NCBI GenBank assembly: GCA_013433145.1
Contig: CM024169.1
Coordinates: 3,782,001-3,846,000 of the forward strand
Direction of reading: 5' to 3'
From: Ascaris suum
Lineage: Eukaryota; Nematoda; Chromadorea; Rhabditida; Ascarididae
DNA: 64,000 bases
Below are positions 54,289-64,000 of the stretch, one piece after another (position 1 is the first letter of the stretch; each line of letters opens with the position of its first letter). The notes under the pieces were generated by a model. It saw only the letters and a list, made by a program, of their open reading frames with translations, was not told the DNA's origin and ran no database searches. Position numbers and translations under genes: made by a program.

Positions 54289-56929
54289 TCAACAGTCGCT
54301 CGGTTCTTGATTCCCTTCGTGGATTTCATTCAGTACCTTCAGAATGCCTTCCGTCAGCGTTATTTCATCATCAACGACCTTTTTTGCCATGCGAATCTGG
54401 AAAATAATACTCGATAGACAGACGTATTAAAACTACCTTAAGTAATATGAATTTTGTGCCGTTCACGCAAAATATTTGAATATTTCCGTTCATAAGCCCT
54501 CACTCCCATCCTTTTTATTCCTTAAGAAATTGCAAAATAATATCCACGGAGGATCAAATCGAAAAGAAGTCATCCTGTCAACAGAAACATCAAAATCGTA
54601 AATACAATTACGCCACAAAATGTGAGAAAAATAAGAAAGCAGCAAAAATGTCGAATATTTTCAATGAATGCTTTCCGGCTTGTCCCCATAAAAAAGGAAC
54701 GCATAAGGGATACAAACAAAACTCGAGATTTTTCGAAAGTATTTCCTGTACATTATAGAATTTAGAAATAATAACAGTACAGGAAAAAGCAGTACAGAAA
54801 GAAGTAAAGAAACAAAAATAAAATTAATCCACCCAACGAATCCTTTTATAATGCCTATCATTGAAAAGAAGCCATCTCATCCACGGAAAAATGGCTGCAC
54901 AATATTCATCTATTCTCTTCGCTGAGATAACAATCAAAAGCACTTACGTCAATAATTTCCTCTTTAAGAGTTTTTATGCGCTCCTCAATTTCTGCCTCTT
55001 CATCGATCTTTTCGTTAACGAGCAAATTACACTGATCACTGGGCAATGTTACGTTATCGGGTATGCGAAATTTGTACCGCAGTGTATAATCCTGAAATAA
55101 ATATCGCTCTGCTGTTAAACATAAGCAACCGTGAATAAAATACAGCGAAAAATACTGTTACACTGACAACACGCTGTCATCAACTATGATAACATTTCGA
55201 AATACCTACGATAACGACAATGTCCAAGAGGGGAAGCAAGAAAACCATTATTCAAAGTCAAGAATTTACTCAGGATCTTCGGTCGGTCGCCACGACTGTT
55301 AAATGTTCTGATCGCTGAGAAGATGAAGTATAACTGTTACTCACGTATCGCGCCCTTTCGTTAGGATATCATGGTTTAAATTCTTCCTTCCCCACATATC
55401 GCGAATCCTGATTATTGCGCTGTTTATGATTAGAGTCGGTATTCGGGGTCTGGTAATTCGGCGACGCCAGACACGTTTTTTTTTTCGGGCAGAAGGGTGG
55501 AGAAGGGAAACTAACTCCGGAAATACGCATATTCGTTTCGCGTCGCATGTTACAAACTCGGATATTTCAGAAATTTCAGAGATTTTGGAAAAAATCAAAC
55601 TTGCCCTCATGAACGCCGAAATCGGAAACAAAACTGAAAAAAATCGATGGTGCAATCAGTGTTGGGTAAAAATTAGAACGCAGTTCGAAAAACACGAGAA
55701 AATAGGCGCAAAAGAAGGGAAATTCGACAAAAACACAAAGAAACAGATTGGGAAGTTGCATCTGTACATATTTATGTGCACATCTATTAACGTTTATTTT
55801 TTATTTAGAGCCAATCATCCCTTAAATCGTCTTTAAAAAAAAGAACTTGACAGTTCACCGACTATGAGTTTATTTTATCTTTAGAAACTGCTCAACGACT
55901 GCTTCAATAATATCATCCATGAGTGAAAAAATGTATCAACTAACCTCCATCTTTTTCATAAGAGCGCCAATCATGTCCTTCTTACAGATTACGCTTACTA
56001 GACGCGTTTTCAGTTCACATTTTTGTTCGATGCTGAGATCACCGAGACCGATTTCAAGCAGTCCTGGATAGAGGACATTGGACACCACATCGCTCCATTT
56101 CTCCAGAATTACATTGTACACTGAAAGCGAGCCGCCTTCCATAGGGACAACAACAAACAACAACAACATCGCTTATCTGCTACAACAGTGATGTACAGCT
56201 ATGACAGATCATCGAAGCTTCCCAATTCATTGGTCCTTATAAAATTTAGTGGCTATTCCTCGCAAAGGTTATCTGCAGTCACCAGTAAAAACAAAGATGC
56301 ATCTTCGGACGGCATTGTTCTCGCATATAGTATGATATGAACATAATAGAATATACGCTACCTCCAAATACGTCCACGATGAATTAATTCAAAAAAAAAA
56401 ACGCCTTTTGTCTACGTATGCGTGCAGAGATTTGTAGGTACCCTTCCCACAAGTATGTGCATAAACAATTCAACCAACAGATATCACTCCTACCTCATTA
56501 TATTTCTCTCACCAAAAACCTGTCTGGAACTTACCGCACTATCTTTTCCATCCCCATCCTTTATAGGTGAATATCAACCAGCACTCTTAAATTATATTCC
56601 GAACCGGATAGCTTCTATATTATGACTTTTCAGTGATTTCTACCTATGTTACTATAATATACAATTATCCGGTACGTCTAATGTAATTACTGAAAGCACG
56701 CTCTCTTCATAAAAATTCGCAGTATGATACGCAAACTCTTCCATTAAATAAAAACTAAAAGTTCGTTGTTGATGAAAACTTCAAAGAATTACTTAAAATG
56801 CGATGAAATTAAGGAAAACAAACCACAGTCAGTGAAGCCCTTTGGCGAAAAGCCGAAATGTTGCGCTTCATATTCATTGACCAAACGGGCGGCTGGCACA
56901 CGACCGGAAGCGCGTCCTTCAGCGCTCAT
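54289..56929 (-). CDS. mis-12: Kinetochore protein MIS12 homologue, complete, 4 exons
   Basis: Subunit of the MIS12 complex of the KMN network, which links centromeric chromatin to NDC80 and KNL1 at the outer kinetochore. Exons in transcript order: 56,929-56,827, 56,120-55,945, 55,091-54,948, 54,396-54,289; about 176 residues (human 205). The N-terminal hallmark NEYEAQHFGFSPKGF parallels YEAQFFGFTPQ of vertebrates, and YKFRIPDNVTLPSDQC parallels the LRIPSN..LPEDKC segment; the rest is predicted helix or coiled coil. The second exon's acceptor is ambiguous: TTTCAG at 56,121 is used here, but TATGGAAG 15 bases earlier is in frame and keeps a conserved Cys. The protein ends EPSDC. TTTGTGCAG lies 6 bases upstream of the ATG and looks like a spliced-leader acceptor. 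Confidence 0.87.
55426..55836 (+). other. 136-codon ORF antisense within a mis-12 intron, unknown
   Basis: A plus-strand open frame in the mis-12 intron between exons 55,945 and 55,091. It encodes a highly charged, K/R/E-rich sequence with a short SEISEI repeat and a WCNQC motif, ending in a hydrophobic stretch. I recognise no domain and see no clear promoter. It may be part of a repeat or chance. Confidence 0.15.
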
Positions 56930-56936
56930 TATTACC
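56930..56936 (-). promoter_or_regulatory. Probable spliced-leader trans-splice acceptor of mis-12
   Basis: On the minus strand TTTGTTTGTGCAG is followed by GTAATA and the ATG. A T-rich tract ending in CAG immediately before a start codon, with no upstream coding exon, is the usual sign of spliced-leader addition in nematodes. Confidence 0.5.
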
Positions 56937-59672
56937 TGCACAAACAAACAATTAATTTTTGGGAATGGTGCAATCCAAGCAGCAGCAACGAATGGGCCAA
57001 CTGAAACAATTCCCCAACGGAGAACGAAGCTGTGTGTCTCGAAATACACAGATCGAGGAAGTCGAGCCAAAATCTCAAGGAAAGAAGAGGATAAGCTACA
57101 TCCCTTCCTCTATCGAACAATCTTATTCAGACATATGTTCATATTTCACCGCCCAACAGCCAGACGGCAGTTCGAATATAATTCCGATTAAGAGTGCCCA
57201 ATCCTTCCCATAACTACTCTTTCGCCCTCATTCGCCAAAGAGATTTATTCCCTGTTGATGAAGATATATATCAATGAGAAGATGAAATATGAATTAGCGG
57301 CCTATTTATATCTCTTCTTATTTCCGCTTCTTCACACCGTGATCACACCAGAGCATAAATATTTACCGAATTAACGAGCATGAACAACAACAGGGAATAA
57401 AACTGACCGAGATGATACGCTTCACACTGCCGCAAATCGCTTCACCCATACTGCAATCTCATAAAGCACAGCAACGAGGCTAACGCAATTCGTCCTCTAT
57501 GTTTTTAAATACGTGTCTGGTCAACTTTTTTGTTCAGCAGCCTTAATTAATGCCTCAAATCACTGAAATAATTAAACTAAGTAGATATGTTGTCTATAGT
57601 ACTAGATGGAGACAAAAAACAAAGTTTCCCACCGTTTCATCAACAGCGGAATTCGTATCGCCCATCAATGTAGATTTGGGTTTTGATCACGATAGGACTC
57701 CAAGGAGGTTTCAAAAGAGATGCAATCGTCAAAGGAGCCGCCTGAAAATTTGCAAACCTCAAGTCACCGTAGATATGCCGCAAATCTGTGCAACAAATAG
57801 GCGACTCAATCGTGAACTTCCTCTAACGCCTATATTTCTTCACTGTCGATTCATTCTCACATCTCCTCACCTTTGTCCATCTCAAACTTGGATCGCCTTT
57901 CTAAAAGAACTTCCCACTTCTACATAGACACCTGTTTCATTTATACTTCAAATACGCTTCATCAGCGAATAAAACTACGACCAATAAATAGTCGAGATGT
58001 GAAGTGCCTCGAAATCTGCATATGTCGTAGCCCGTTACCGCATTTATGGATGACGTGTTACGATGCCCATCATTCAGAATTGTCAGATCATTGCCAAACT
58101 TCCTAGGGGTTATGTTTTGGGAATTGCAGACTCCGAAAATGCAATTTTGTAATACCGAAAATTATGAACCAGTCTCTACCACCATGTCAGCATGTATAGT
58201 TTTCACAGCCGTGCGGACTTGCTGAATCTTGAGGGAACTAGAGAGACAACATCACCCACTTGTGACGACGTACTTGCTCTTGACTAACACCCATCAACAC
58301 TGCACTCTGTATTTCTTTCCACTCAAAATTGACATCTTTGATGCCAAAAGTCTCAAAGCATACCCCCTGTAGTTTAGCTTCGATCCAATAACTCTCAAGA
58401 CTGGACGTTATAATAAGCAGCAACACCTCAACACGAATCCCATCGATGAATGAGTAAACCTCATGTTTTTTGTAGCCATTTCATCTAATACCAACCTGAC
58501 AGATGTTCGCCAACTTCTATGGCGTATCTTCCTCCTCCTCAAGCAAAATCGGGTGCATATCACGCACCTAGCACATGAATCTCCCATCTTATTATTCAAC
58601 TATGAATAGAAGGAAGCCAACAAAAACCTTCATGCACATATGCTGGACAATTCCCTTCTAATATTACGTATTTAAGCAACTTGGATATCATTTTTGTATG
58701 TTTCGGAAGAAAATAACTGAAGTTTTCTCAAAGACCTGCTAAACGAGGACCCACACGCATACCTAAGAAAATATTTTTGACACCTTTTACATTATTAGAC
58801 CGGAAGCGAAACAGGGGAAGGAGAGTTGTTGCCTACGATTGGGTATTCAGAACGCTTCAGGAAGTAAGTTATAATAAACGAGATCACTGACGTATATCAT
58901 TCTCAATAAAACTTTAACGATCGAATGTTTTATTCGTTAAACGGATATATGAAGTGAATGAATATATAGCACAGATCAATTCAATGATGGAACATAATAG
59001 ATCAAAATTGTCGAGACGAGATCCATTGTTGTGGTTGTGTCAAATTCTGCTCTTTATTGATACACGTCTGTCAGATTCCTCTCCTTTTTTATATGCATTC
59101 CAATCAATCCAGCTGCGTCGATAGGAATGAGAATGAAGAAAGGAACCCATCACAGTGACCTCTGGCAGGAATAAAAATCAGTAAATTAGGTAAACATATT
59201 CCCACCATTTGAAAATAGAAAAATGCCAATGAGCCATTGAAGCTATAACGATCGTTCATGAAGGTCGATCAAAAACAAACTCAATCCAGTTTAATACGTA
59301 CAAACTTTCTGCTCTTATTGACAGTCTCATATAGCTTATTTCAATCAACTTTATTTTTCCTATCACACAGACATAAACCTATAGTGAAATAACGTTTAGA
59401 GTTACCTATACCGTTTGTTTTACATCCTTGCCGTACCTCAATTAAGCCTAAGAATACCATACCTAACTGTTTCGAGAAATAGCCTAAAATGTGTTCAATG
59501 CTAAAGACAGCGATGCGCTGTCAACTTCTGTACTGAAAGAAATTTCAAGCGTTACCGTCTAGATACTGCTATCTTCACAATAACAACATATCGCAGTCGC
59601 TGAAATTAAAGAGATCGAAAAACGGGAACGTTCGATCAAAAAGGAATCAACAACGTAAATGAGTAAAAAAAC
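56937..59672. other. Region upstream of mis-12, no firm gene
   Basis: No exon I can assign. There are modest open stretches: plus strand 57,550-57,927 (125 codons, basic), and minus strand 58,238-58,599, where two adjacent frames give coding-like sequence (for example EWKEIQSAVLMGVSQEQVRR) broken by stops, as in a decayed gene or element. The mis-12 promoter should lie just right of 56,936. Confidence 0.4.
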
Positions 59673-60017
59673 CTCCACTTCGGAACTCGTACAACCATAG
59701 CTCACATCCGATGTCGTTATCCCATCGAGAACATATTGCAATAAATGTACTACAAAAAACATAACGTAATTTGACAGAAAAATTGTCTGAGCAATATACA
59801 ACTAAATTTAACAAGGGATAATAAATAAAACATTAACAAAGTATACTTTTATACAAACAATTCAACGGCAATCAAATCAGATGAAAGGCAATGGATTGAA
59901 GCTGGCAATAAGTAGAGAGCTGTAATAGCCATTAAATCGAGTGCCTTTACGAGTCGATTTGCTATCACTTTTTGTTTCGTCGTTAATTTGGTTCGACTCA
60001 TCGCCAACATTCCACTC
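59673..60017 (-). other. Two exons of a possible multi-pass membrane protein
   Basis: Exon 60,017-59,855 (acceptor TTTTAG, donor TTT/GTATAA) and exon 59,786-59,673 (acceptor GCTCAG, donor GAG/GTTTTT) are in matching phase across a 68-bp intron. They read TTKQKVIANRLVKALDLMA then hydrophobic LYLLPASIHCL, and FLSNYVMFFVVHLLQYVL. A basic loop followed by two hydrophobic helices recalls the end of a seven-helix receptor, but no diagnostic motif is present. The first exon is also open in another frame that ends in a stop, so the assignment is weak. Confidence 0.25.
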
Positions 60018-60859
60018 CTAAAACAGTTGCAATATTGAAATGAGTACAACGACAACGTCCAGTTACACCAGTTTTCAATCTTGAACAGGTGAACAACGTG
60101 AAGTACAGAACAACTTCGTCTGGACACGGTGCTCACAGATTAATTCTTTGATTCCAGTGCTCATGGAGCTGTGTCAGATTTGACACATAAGCAGCGCTTT
60201 GACCACGTGGAATAATCGCCGGCAAATCGAATCGTTAGGTCGCATTGTTGAGTGCCAACATCCTTGTGGAGCAAGTTTCCTCCTCCCCCTTTCCCTGTTT
60301 CCCGCTGTTTCACTAAGATGCAATAAAACCTCAACTACCATATCGATCGCCTTATACTGCGTTCGATCATCTCAAAAGGAAGCAACAGACAGGTCGCGAC
60401 TTACCAAATAACGGTAGGGTGACAGGGACCCTTTAACCCTTACAAATGAACCCGTTACACTGTGTTCAGCAAACCACAAAGCGGAGAAAGACTAAATAAA
60501 ACGACAGATTGAAGATGTATGCTTGAAAAAAATAAAGGAACAGAATCTGGGGAATGATAAAATACTGATCACGACCATATAAAACAACATTTCAGTGCAC
60601 TCTTAGCTCTAAAAATTGTAGTTCCCTATCATTTTCTGGCAAAAAAATCTCGAAATGAAACCACAGAGATACTTAACTGCATAACGCGAATCTTACTCTG
60701 CCCTGATGACTACTTAAAACTGACGGAGGCTGCTACCTTCTCATTCAAATGAAATTCACAGTGAACAAAACGGTTCAAAAGTTTCTTGGTAAACGTACAG
60801 CGTGTAAGTTCTCATCTTCACGGATCGATTGGAGATCATATGAGTCGAATGAGGTTGTT

Positions 60860-61635
60860 TTAAAGGCGATATGTGGCAGCCTTGTAGACCTCGCGAAATG
60901 TGGCATTAAAATATAGCTGATATTTTTCCCGTCCAGGTAGATACTCTCCTTTCTCCATGTCATCGGCGTTTTTCTATAACGTTTAAGACCAATTACAGAG
61001 ATGAATTATACAAAAACTGCATGAAATGGTTTTATGACGATATTAACCATGGCCGCATATAACTAAAAAATGCGTAGCTTTTTAGTATACAGCTTTCGAT
61101 CACTAACTTGATTGCAACGTTTGCCTGAAAACGTGAGGAGAAAACCAAATAACTCACTTCGACAGAAAAGAAAACAAAAGTAATAACAACAGCAAAAAAA
61201 AGAAACATTTTGAAAACGCTCGGGTAGACGTCATTCAGCTTCGCATTCATATCGACGTTTAGGTGTAGTTTGCGTATTATATCTTCGGTAACCATTCCCT
61301 CTGAGGTTGGCGAGATTTTGAGTGCACTATAATGCGACAGCACACGTCTGAAATTACGCTATTTTTCAATTATTTCTAGCATTATAAAAAGATTTAAAAG
61401 AAAGAGGCGAAATAGAGGATAAAAAATTATTTTCACCACAGAAAAGATTACTACGTGAAACATTATAAGCACAGCACAACTGCAGCCCTCTTATCCTACC
61501 TTGAGAGGGATGAGCCACACAACACAAGAAAATTGCAATACAAATTCACTGAGTTTCAGCGAATGAGCCGAATGGCGAAAACTTGTGCACGATTGCATAT
61601 TTTAGCAGATAATGCTTGAGTGCGGTTCGTTTTCG

Positions 61636-61695
<60 letters not shown>

Positions 61696-62062
61696 TATCC
61701 ATAAAGATATTCACGCTATCACCGTTTAGCATACACTGACCAAAACTCAAAGTGAACTGTTCGTAACGAATCAGTTAACCCAGCATTAATTTTAAAATCA
61801 ACGTTAAGCAGCTCAAGATTGCAAAAAAGAACATGATGTCATACCTCGCGAGGATATTCCTTTGTTGCGTATCGAGATGGAGATATTGTTTACAGCTCGA
61901 CATTGCAACCAGAGCTTGATAGAGAACAAATATCACATCTGCACGATCTTCAGTTGCTGCTCGAGGATTTATTGGATACAATGACTCCAGCTCACTTCCG
62001 CTAACCACGAATCCTTGAAGAGCTCTATTTTGCTCGCAGCAAGAGATGGCAACACCGCTTTC
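60860..62062 (-). CDS. C-terminal exons of an unrecognised gene
   Basis: Three minus-strand exons whose phases fit at every junction: 62,062-61,845 (acceptor GATTAG, donor GAG/GTATGA), 61,347-61,158 (acceptor TTTCAG, donor GAA/GTGAGT) and 60,973-60,860 (acceptor TATAG), ending in TAA at 60,860. They encode about 173 residues, reading ELESLYPINPRAATEDRADV, LVAMSSCKQYLHLDTQQRN, SALKISPTSEGMVTEDIIRK, then one hydrophobic segment (FLFFAVVITFVFF) and a polar tail with REKYQLYFNATFREVYK. The hydrophobic part is encoded by a T-rich tract next to the donor and could be partly intronic. I do not recognise the family. Upstream exons should lie beyond 62,062, perhaps including 63,396-63,234. Confidence 0.5.
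61637..61689. repeat. (TA)n microsatellite, about 26 units
   Basis: An uninterrupted TA dinucleotide run in the intron between the exons at 61,845 and 61,347. It is self-complementary and can extrude as a cruciform. Confidence 0.97.
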
Positions 62063-62240
62063 CTAATCGAATGATTTTCCAGACAACCAATACTTTGATA
62101 GAATGAATATTAAGAGAGAATACGAAACTTCTGAAGCCATAAAAATGTGGTAGATATAAGAGCAGCGCTCTGCGAATTTACACCTTTTAATTCGTTGCTA
62201 AAGCTAAAAAATTTGTGGCTCGAAATTATCACAGAATTCG

Positions 62241-62474
62241 ATGTACGACGAGCGCATACTGCTCTTAATCTCTGCATTCCTTGGCATATGTTTCGCTAAC
62301 AAGGACGGAAAAACGGGAAAAGAAAGAGAGGAGGGAAATTGTTCGCTTCAAAAAAGTATACGGAGAGAAAACTTTGATTCCTTTCAGAACCCGGCAGTAC
62401 AGGGAAAGAATGCGAAATCAATAATTTGGGATCAACAAAACACTCAGAATATTTCATCTTCTCGGAGCGTGTAG
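62241..62474 (+). CDS. Candidate small secreted peptide, single exon
   Basis: A 77-codon plus-strand ORF with a textbook signal peptide: MYDER, then ILLLISAFLGICFA and a likely cleavage site before NKDGK. The mature part, about 58 residues, is polar, K/E/N/Q-rich, has one Cys and no dibasic-flanked repeats apart from one RR, and ends SSSRSV. ATTATCACAG stands 6 bases before the ATG, a good spliced-leader acceptor position. It lies opposite the unassigned minus-strand gene, upstream of its exon at 62,062. No family is recognised; an internal TTTCAG could mean that a different splice form is used. Confidence 0.4.
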   Translation: MYDERILLLISAFLGICFANKDGKTGKEREEGNCSLQKSIRRENFDSFQNPAVQGKNAKSIIWDQQNTQNISSSRSV

Positions 62475-63233
62475 CCCAATTACTATATGGGATCACCAGA
62501 CAATTCACTCCTCATTTACTGTCTATAATCTTTAATTTTGGTAGAACGCCAAAGAATTAGCTTTCTAGGAGGAAAATTTAAACCTTTTGGGCAAGTTCTC
62601 TTACAAATTCTAATAGAGACAAAAATAAAAAGTCTGAGCAGGAATTTTATGTGGTAACTTGAGAGCACCAAATCTAGCCATTCATTAAATATTTGCTGAA
62701 GCGGTTTTCTAAAACAACTCACAGCCTAATATTGGAATCTCAATATGGAATTGGGGAACGCACTAAAACATTCATCATCCTCAGTGCATTATATTCTGAT
62801 CATCAACAACGTTGTTATCCAATCATAATATCCGGCAAAACTCAAAATTAGTTTTTTTTACCATGTTTGTGATCACATAGGATTTTTTCTAGTGAACCGC
62901 TGCACTCAGATGTACAAAAAATGCGAGATTTAGAACCGATAAGAGAGGGTCCTAGTTGCGATCAGGCATAAATGTCTATGCTGTATAGATATGCAGTTTT
63001 CGCGTTCGGTGACGATTTCAAAATTAACCGCAAAATACTGCAAACGAACCTATTAGACACTTCGACAACACAACTCTCAATTCATAATATCATATCTGCT
63101 AAAGGAGTAATCAAAATTGATAAAAAAGAAATTAGAATAACTTCAACGCGTCCAAAAATTTAGATGCAGAAATTTTCTCAGCAAAAAATCCATGTTGATG
63201 CAGGTAGGAAAACAAGAAAATCAGAAAATTTAC

Positions 63234-63396
63234 CGCTGGAAATATATTGGTGAATGCAGCTCCTATGGAAGTATTCGAGACCAGCTTCAAGAAGAATTTC
63301 GAGTGGAGTAAGTCCCTCCAGTCGAGGCAACTTCAAATCTCCAGCACACGCATCCTTCATTAGTCTCGCTATCGTACTCATATTATTTGAATGCAT
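63234..63396 (-). other. Coding-like exon, unrecognised
   Basis: After the acceptor GTATTACAG an open stretch of 54 codons runs to a GCG/GTAAAT donor. It includes MSTIARLMKDACAGDLKLPR and GLTPLEILLEAGLEYFHR, which look like protein rather than noise. Its end phase (1) does not match the exon at 62,062 (phase 0), so at least one exon is missing between them or they belong to different genes. Confidence 0.4.
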
Positions 63397-63827
63397 CTGT
63401 AATACCCATTTGGCTGCACCCGATTTACATTGCTCCTTCAGAGATTACAACAAGAATCAACAAAACTTCAGCATAAAATGTAATTTGGACCGGTGACCAA
63501 TAGGCAGCAATCATGAACCGACAACCACCATGTGCCGGTAACCAGAAAAAAAAACACAAAATGAGCAAAAAGAAGTCGAAAGGTACTTAAAGTGTGCAGC
63601 ATTAAAGCGAGGTAACCACTGGTTATTTAAATTCGGTGCAGCGATCTCGCCAGATATTCGCGGGCTCAAACCCAAAACATCGGCGCCGGAAGCATGATTC
63701 GCCACAAAAAGTTATTCGCACCTTTCACAAGCTATCTCCGCCAAACATCACTCAGCCGCCCAAAGTTTTTAGAGGCGTCTGAAACCAACGCAAACCGGCC
63801 AAAAATCACGCCTTTGGCTGCCATCGG

Positions 63828-64000
63828 ATGGCGCCGGTGAAACATCATGCAACGTTAAGTAGAACCGGGCAGCGAAGGAGACGACCGATGGAAGGCGGAA
63901 AAAGAAGTAACTATGAACAGCCTGCCTTCACGCCGTATGGCGCTTCAGAGTTCTTCCACAACTGCGCCATCGGACTGTTCTTCAACAAACCCGCAAATCC
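63828..64000 (+). CDS. ORF running off the right edge, GC-rich, unidentified
   Basis: From ATG at 63,828 the frame stays open to the window edge (57 codons), with no stop back to 63,780. It reads RRRRPMEGGKRSNYEQPAF and GASEFFHNCAIGLFF. This last few hundred bases is clearly more GC-rich than the rest of the window, as is the GC-rich stretch around 63,620-63,700. That suggests the edge of a mobile element or a different gene type. Partial and unassigned. Confidence 0.3.
   Translation, partial: MAPVKHHATLSRTGQRRRRPMEGGKRSNYEQPAFTPYGASEFFHNCAIGLFFNKPAN

Overview
This is a nuclear DNA window from a nematode, most likely a clade V parasite such as a hookworm or another strongylid. The base composition is AT-rich and every recognisable gene is split into many short exons. 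Introns end in nematode-type acceptors (TTTCAG, TTGCAG, TTTTAG) and run from about 70 bp to over 2 kb, much longer than is usual in Caenorhabditis. The genus is an inference from intron length and repeat content; the phylum is well supported. There are no bacterial operons, CRISPR arrays or phage genes.

Layout. (1) 1-13,752, plus strand: the last 19 exons of the cohesin subunit SMC1 (him-1 in C. elegans); the N-terminal ATPase exons lie left of the window. (2) 15,539-18,233, plus: a complete five-exon STEEP1/CXorf56 homologue. (3) 18,234-22,091: a repeat-rich stretch with a 167-bp palindrome inside a direct repeat, a 38-bp tandem repeat of small hairpins, and a zinc-knuckle-like coding fragment. 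(4) 22,092-37,903, minus: a large glycoside hydrolase family 31 alpha-glucosidase with a trefoil domain, about 18 exons, hosting retroelement-like debris in one intron. (5) 37,904-43,263: mostly non-coding, with a few orphan ORFs. (6) 43,264-45,112, minus: complete ribosomal protein L10, divergent from (7) a small unrecognised plus-strand gene at about 45,254-46,489. (8) 47,860-51,313, minus: HD-domain 5'-deoxynucleotidase HDDC2. (9) 54,289-56,929, minus: kinetochore protein MIS12 with a likely spliced-leader acceptor just before its start codon. (10) 57-64 kb: minus-strand exons that I cannot assign to a family, a plus-strand secreted-peptide candidate, and a GC-rich ORF running off the right edge.

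The genes do not form one pathway. SMC1 and MIS12 both act in chromosome segregation (cohesin and the outer kinetochore); the others serve translation (L10), nucleotide turnover (HDDC2), carbohydrate digestion (GH31) and protein trafficking or an older nuclear role (STEEP1). I found no convincing new multi-gene system. The most interesting leads are a chain of coding-like exons inside an SMC1 intron, the orphan gene divergent from rpl-10, the secreted-peptide candidate, the palindromic repeat, and an unresolved C-terminal stretch in the GH31 gene. All exon boundaries were read by eye from splice signals, phase and recall of family sequences; none has been tested against transcripts.
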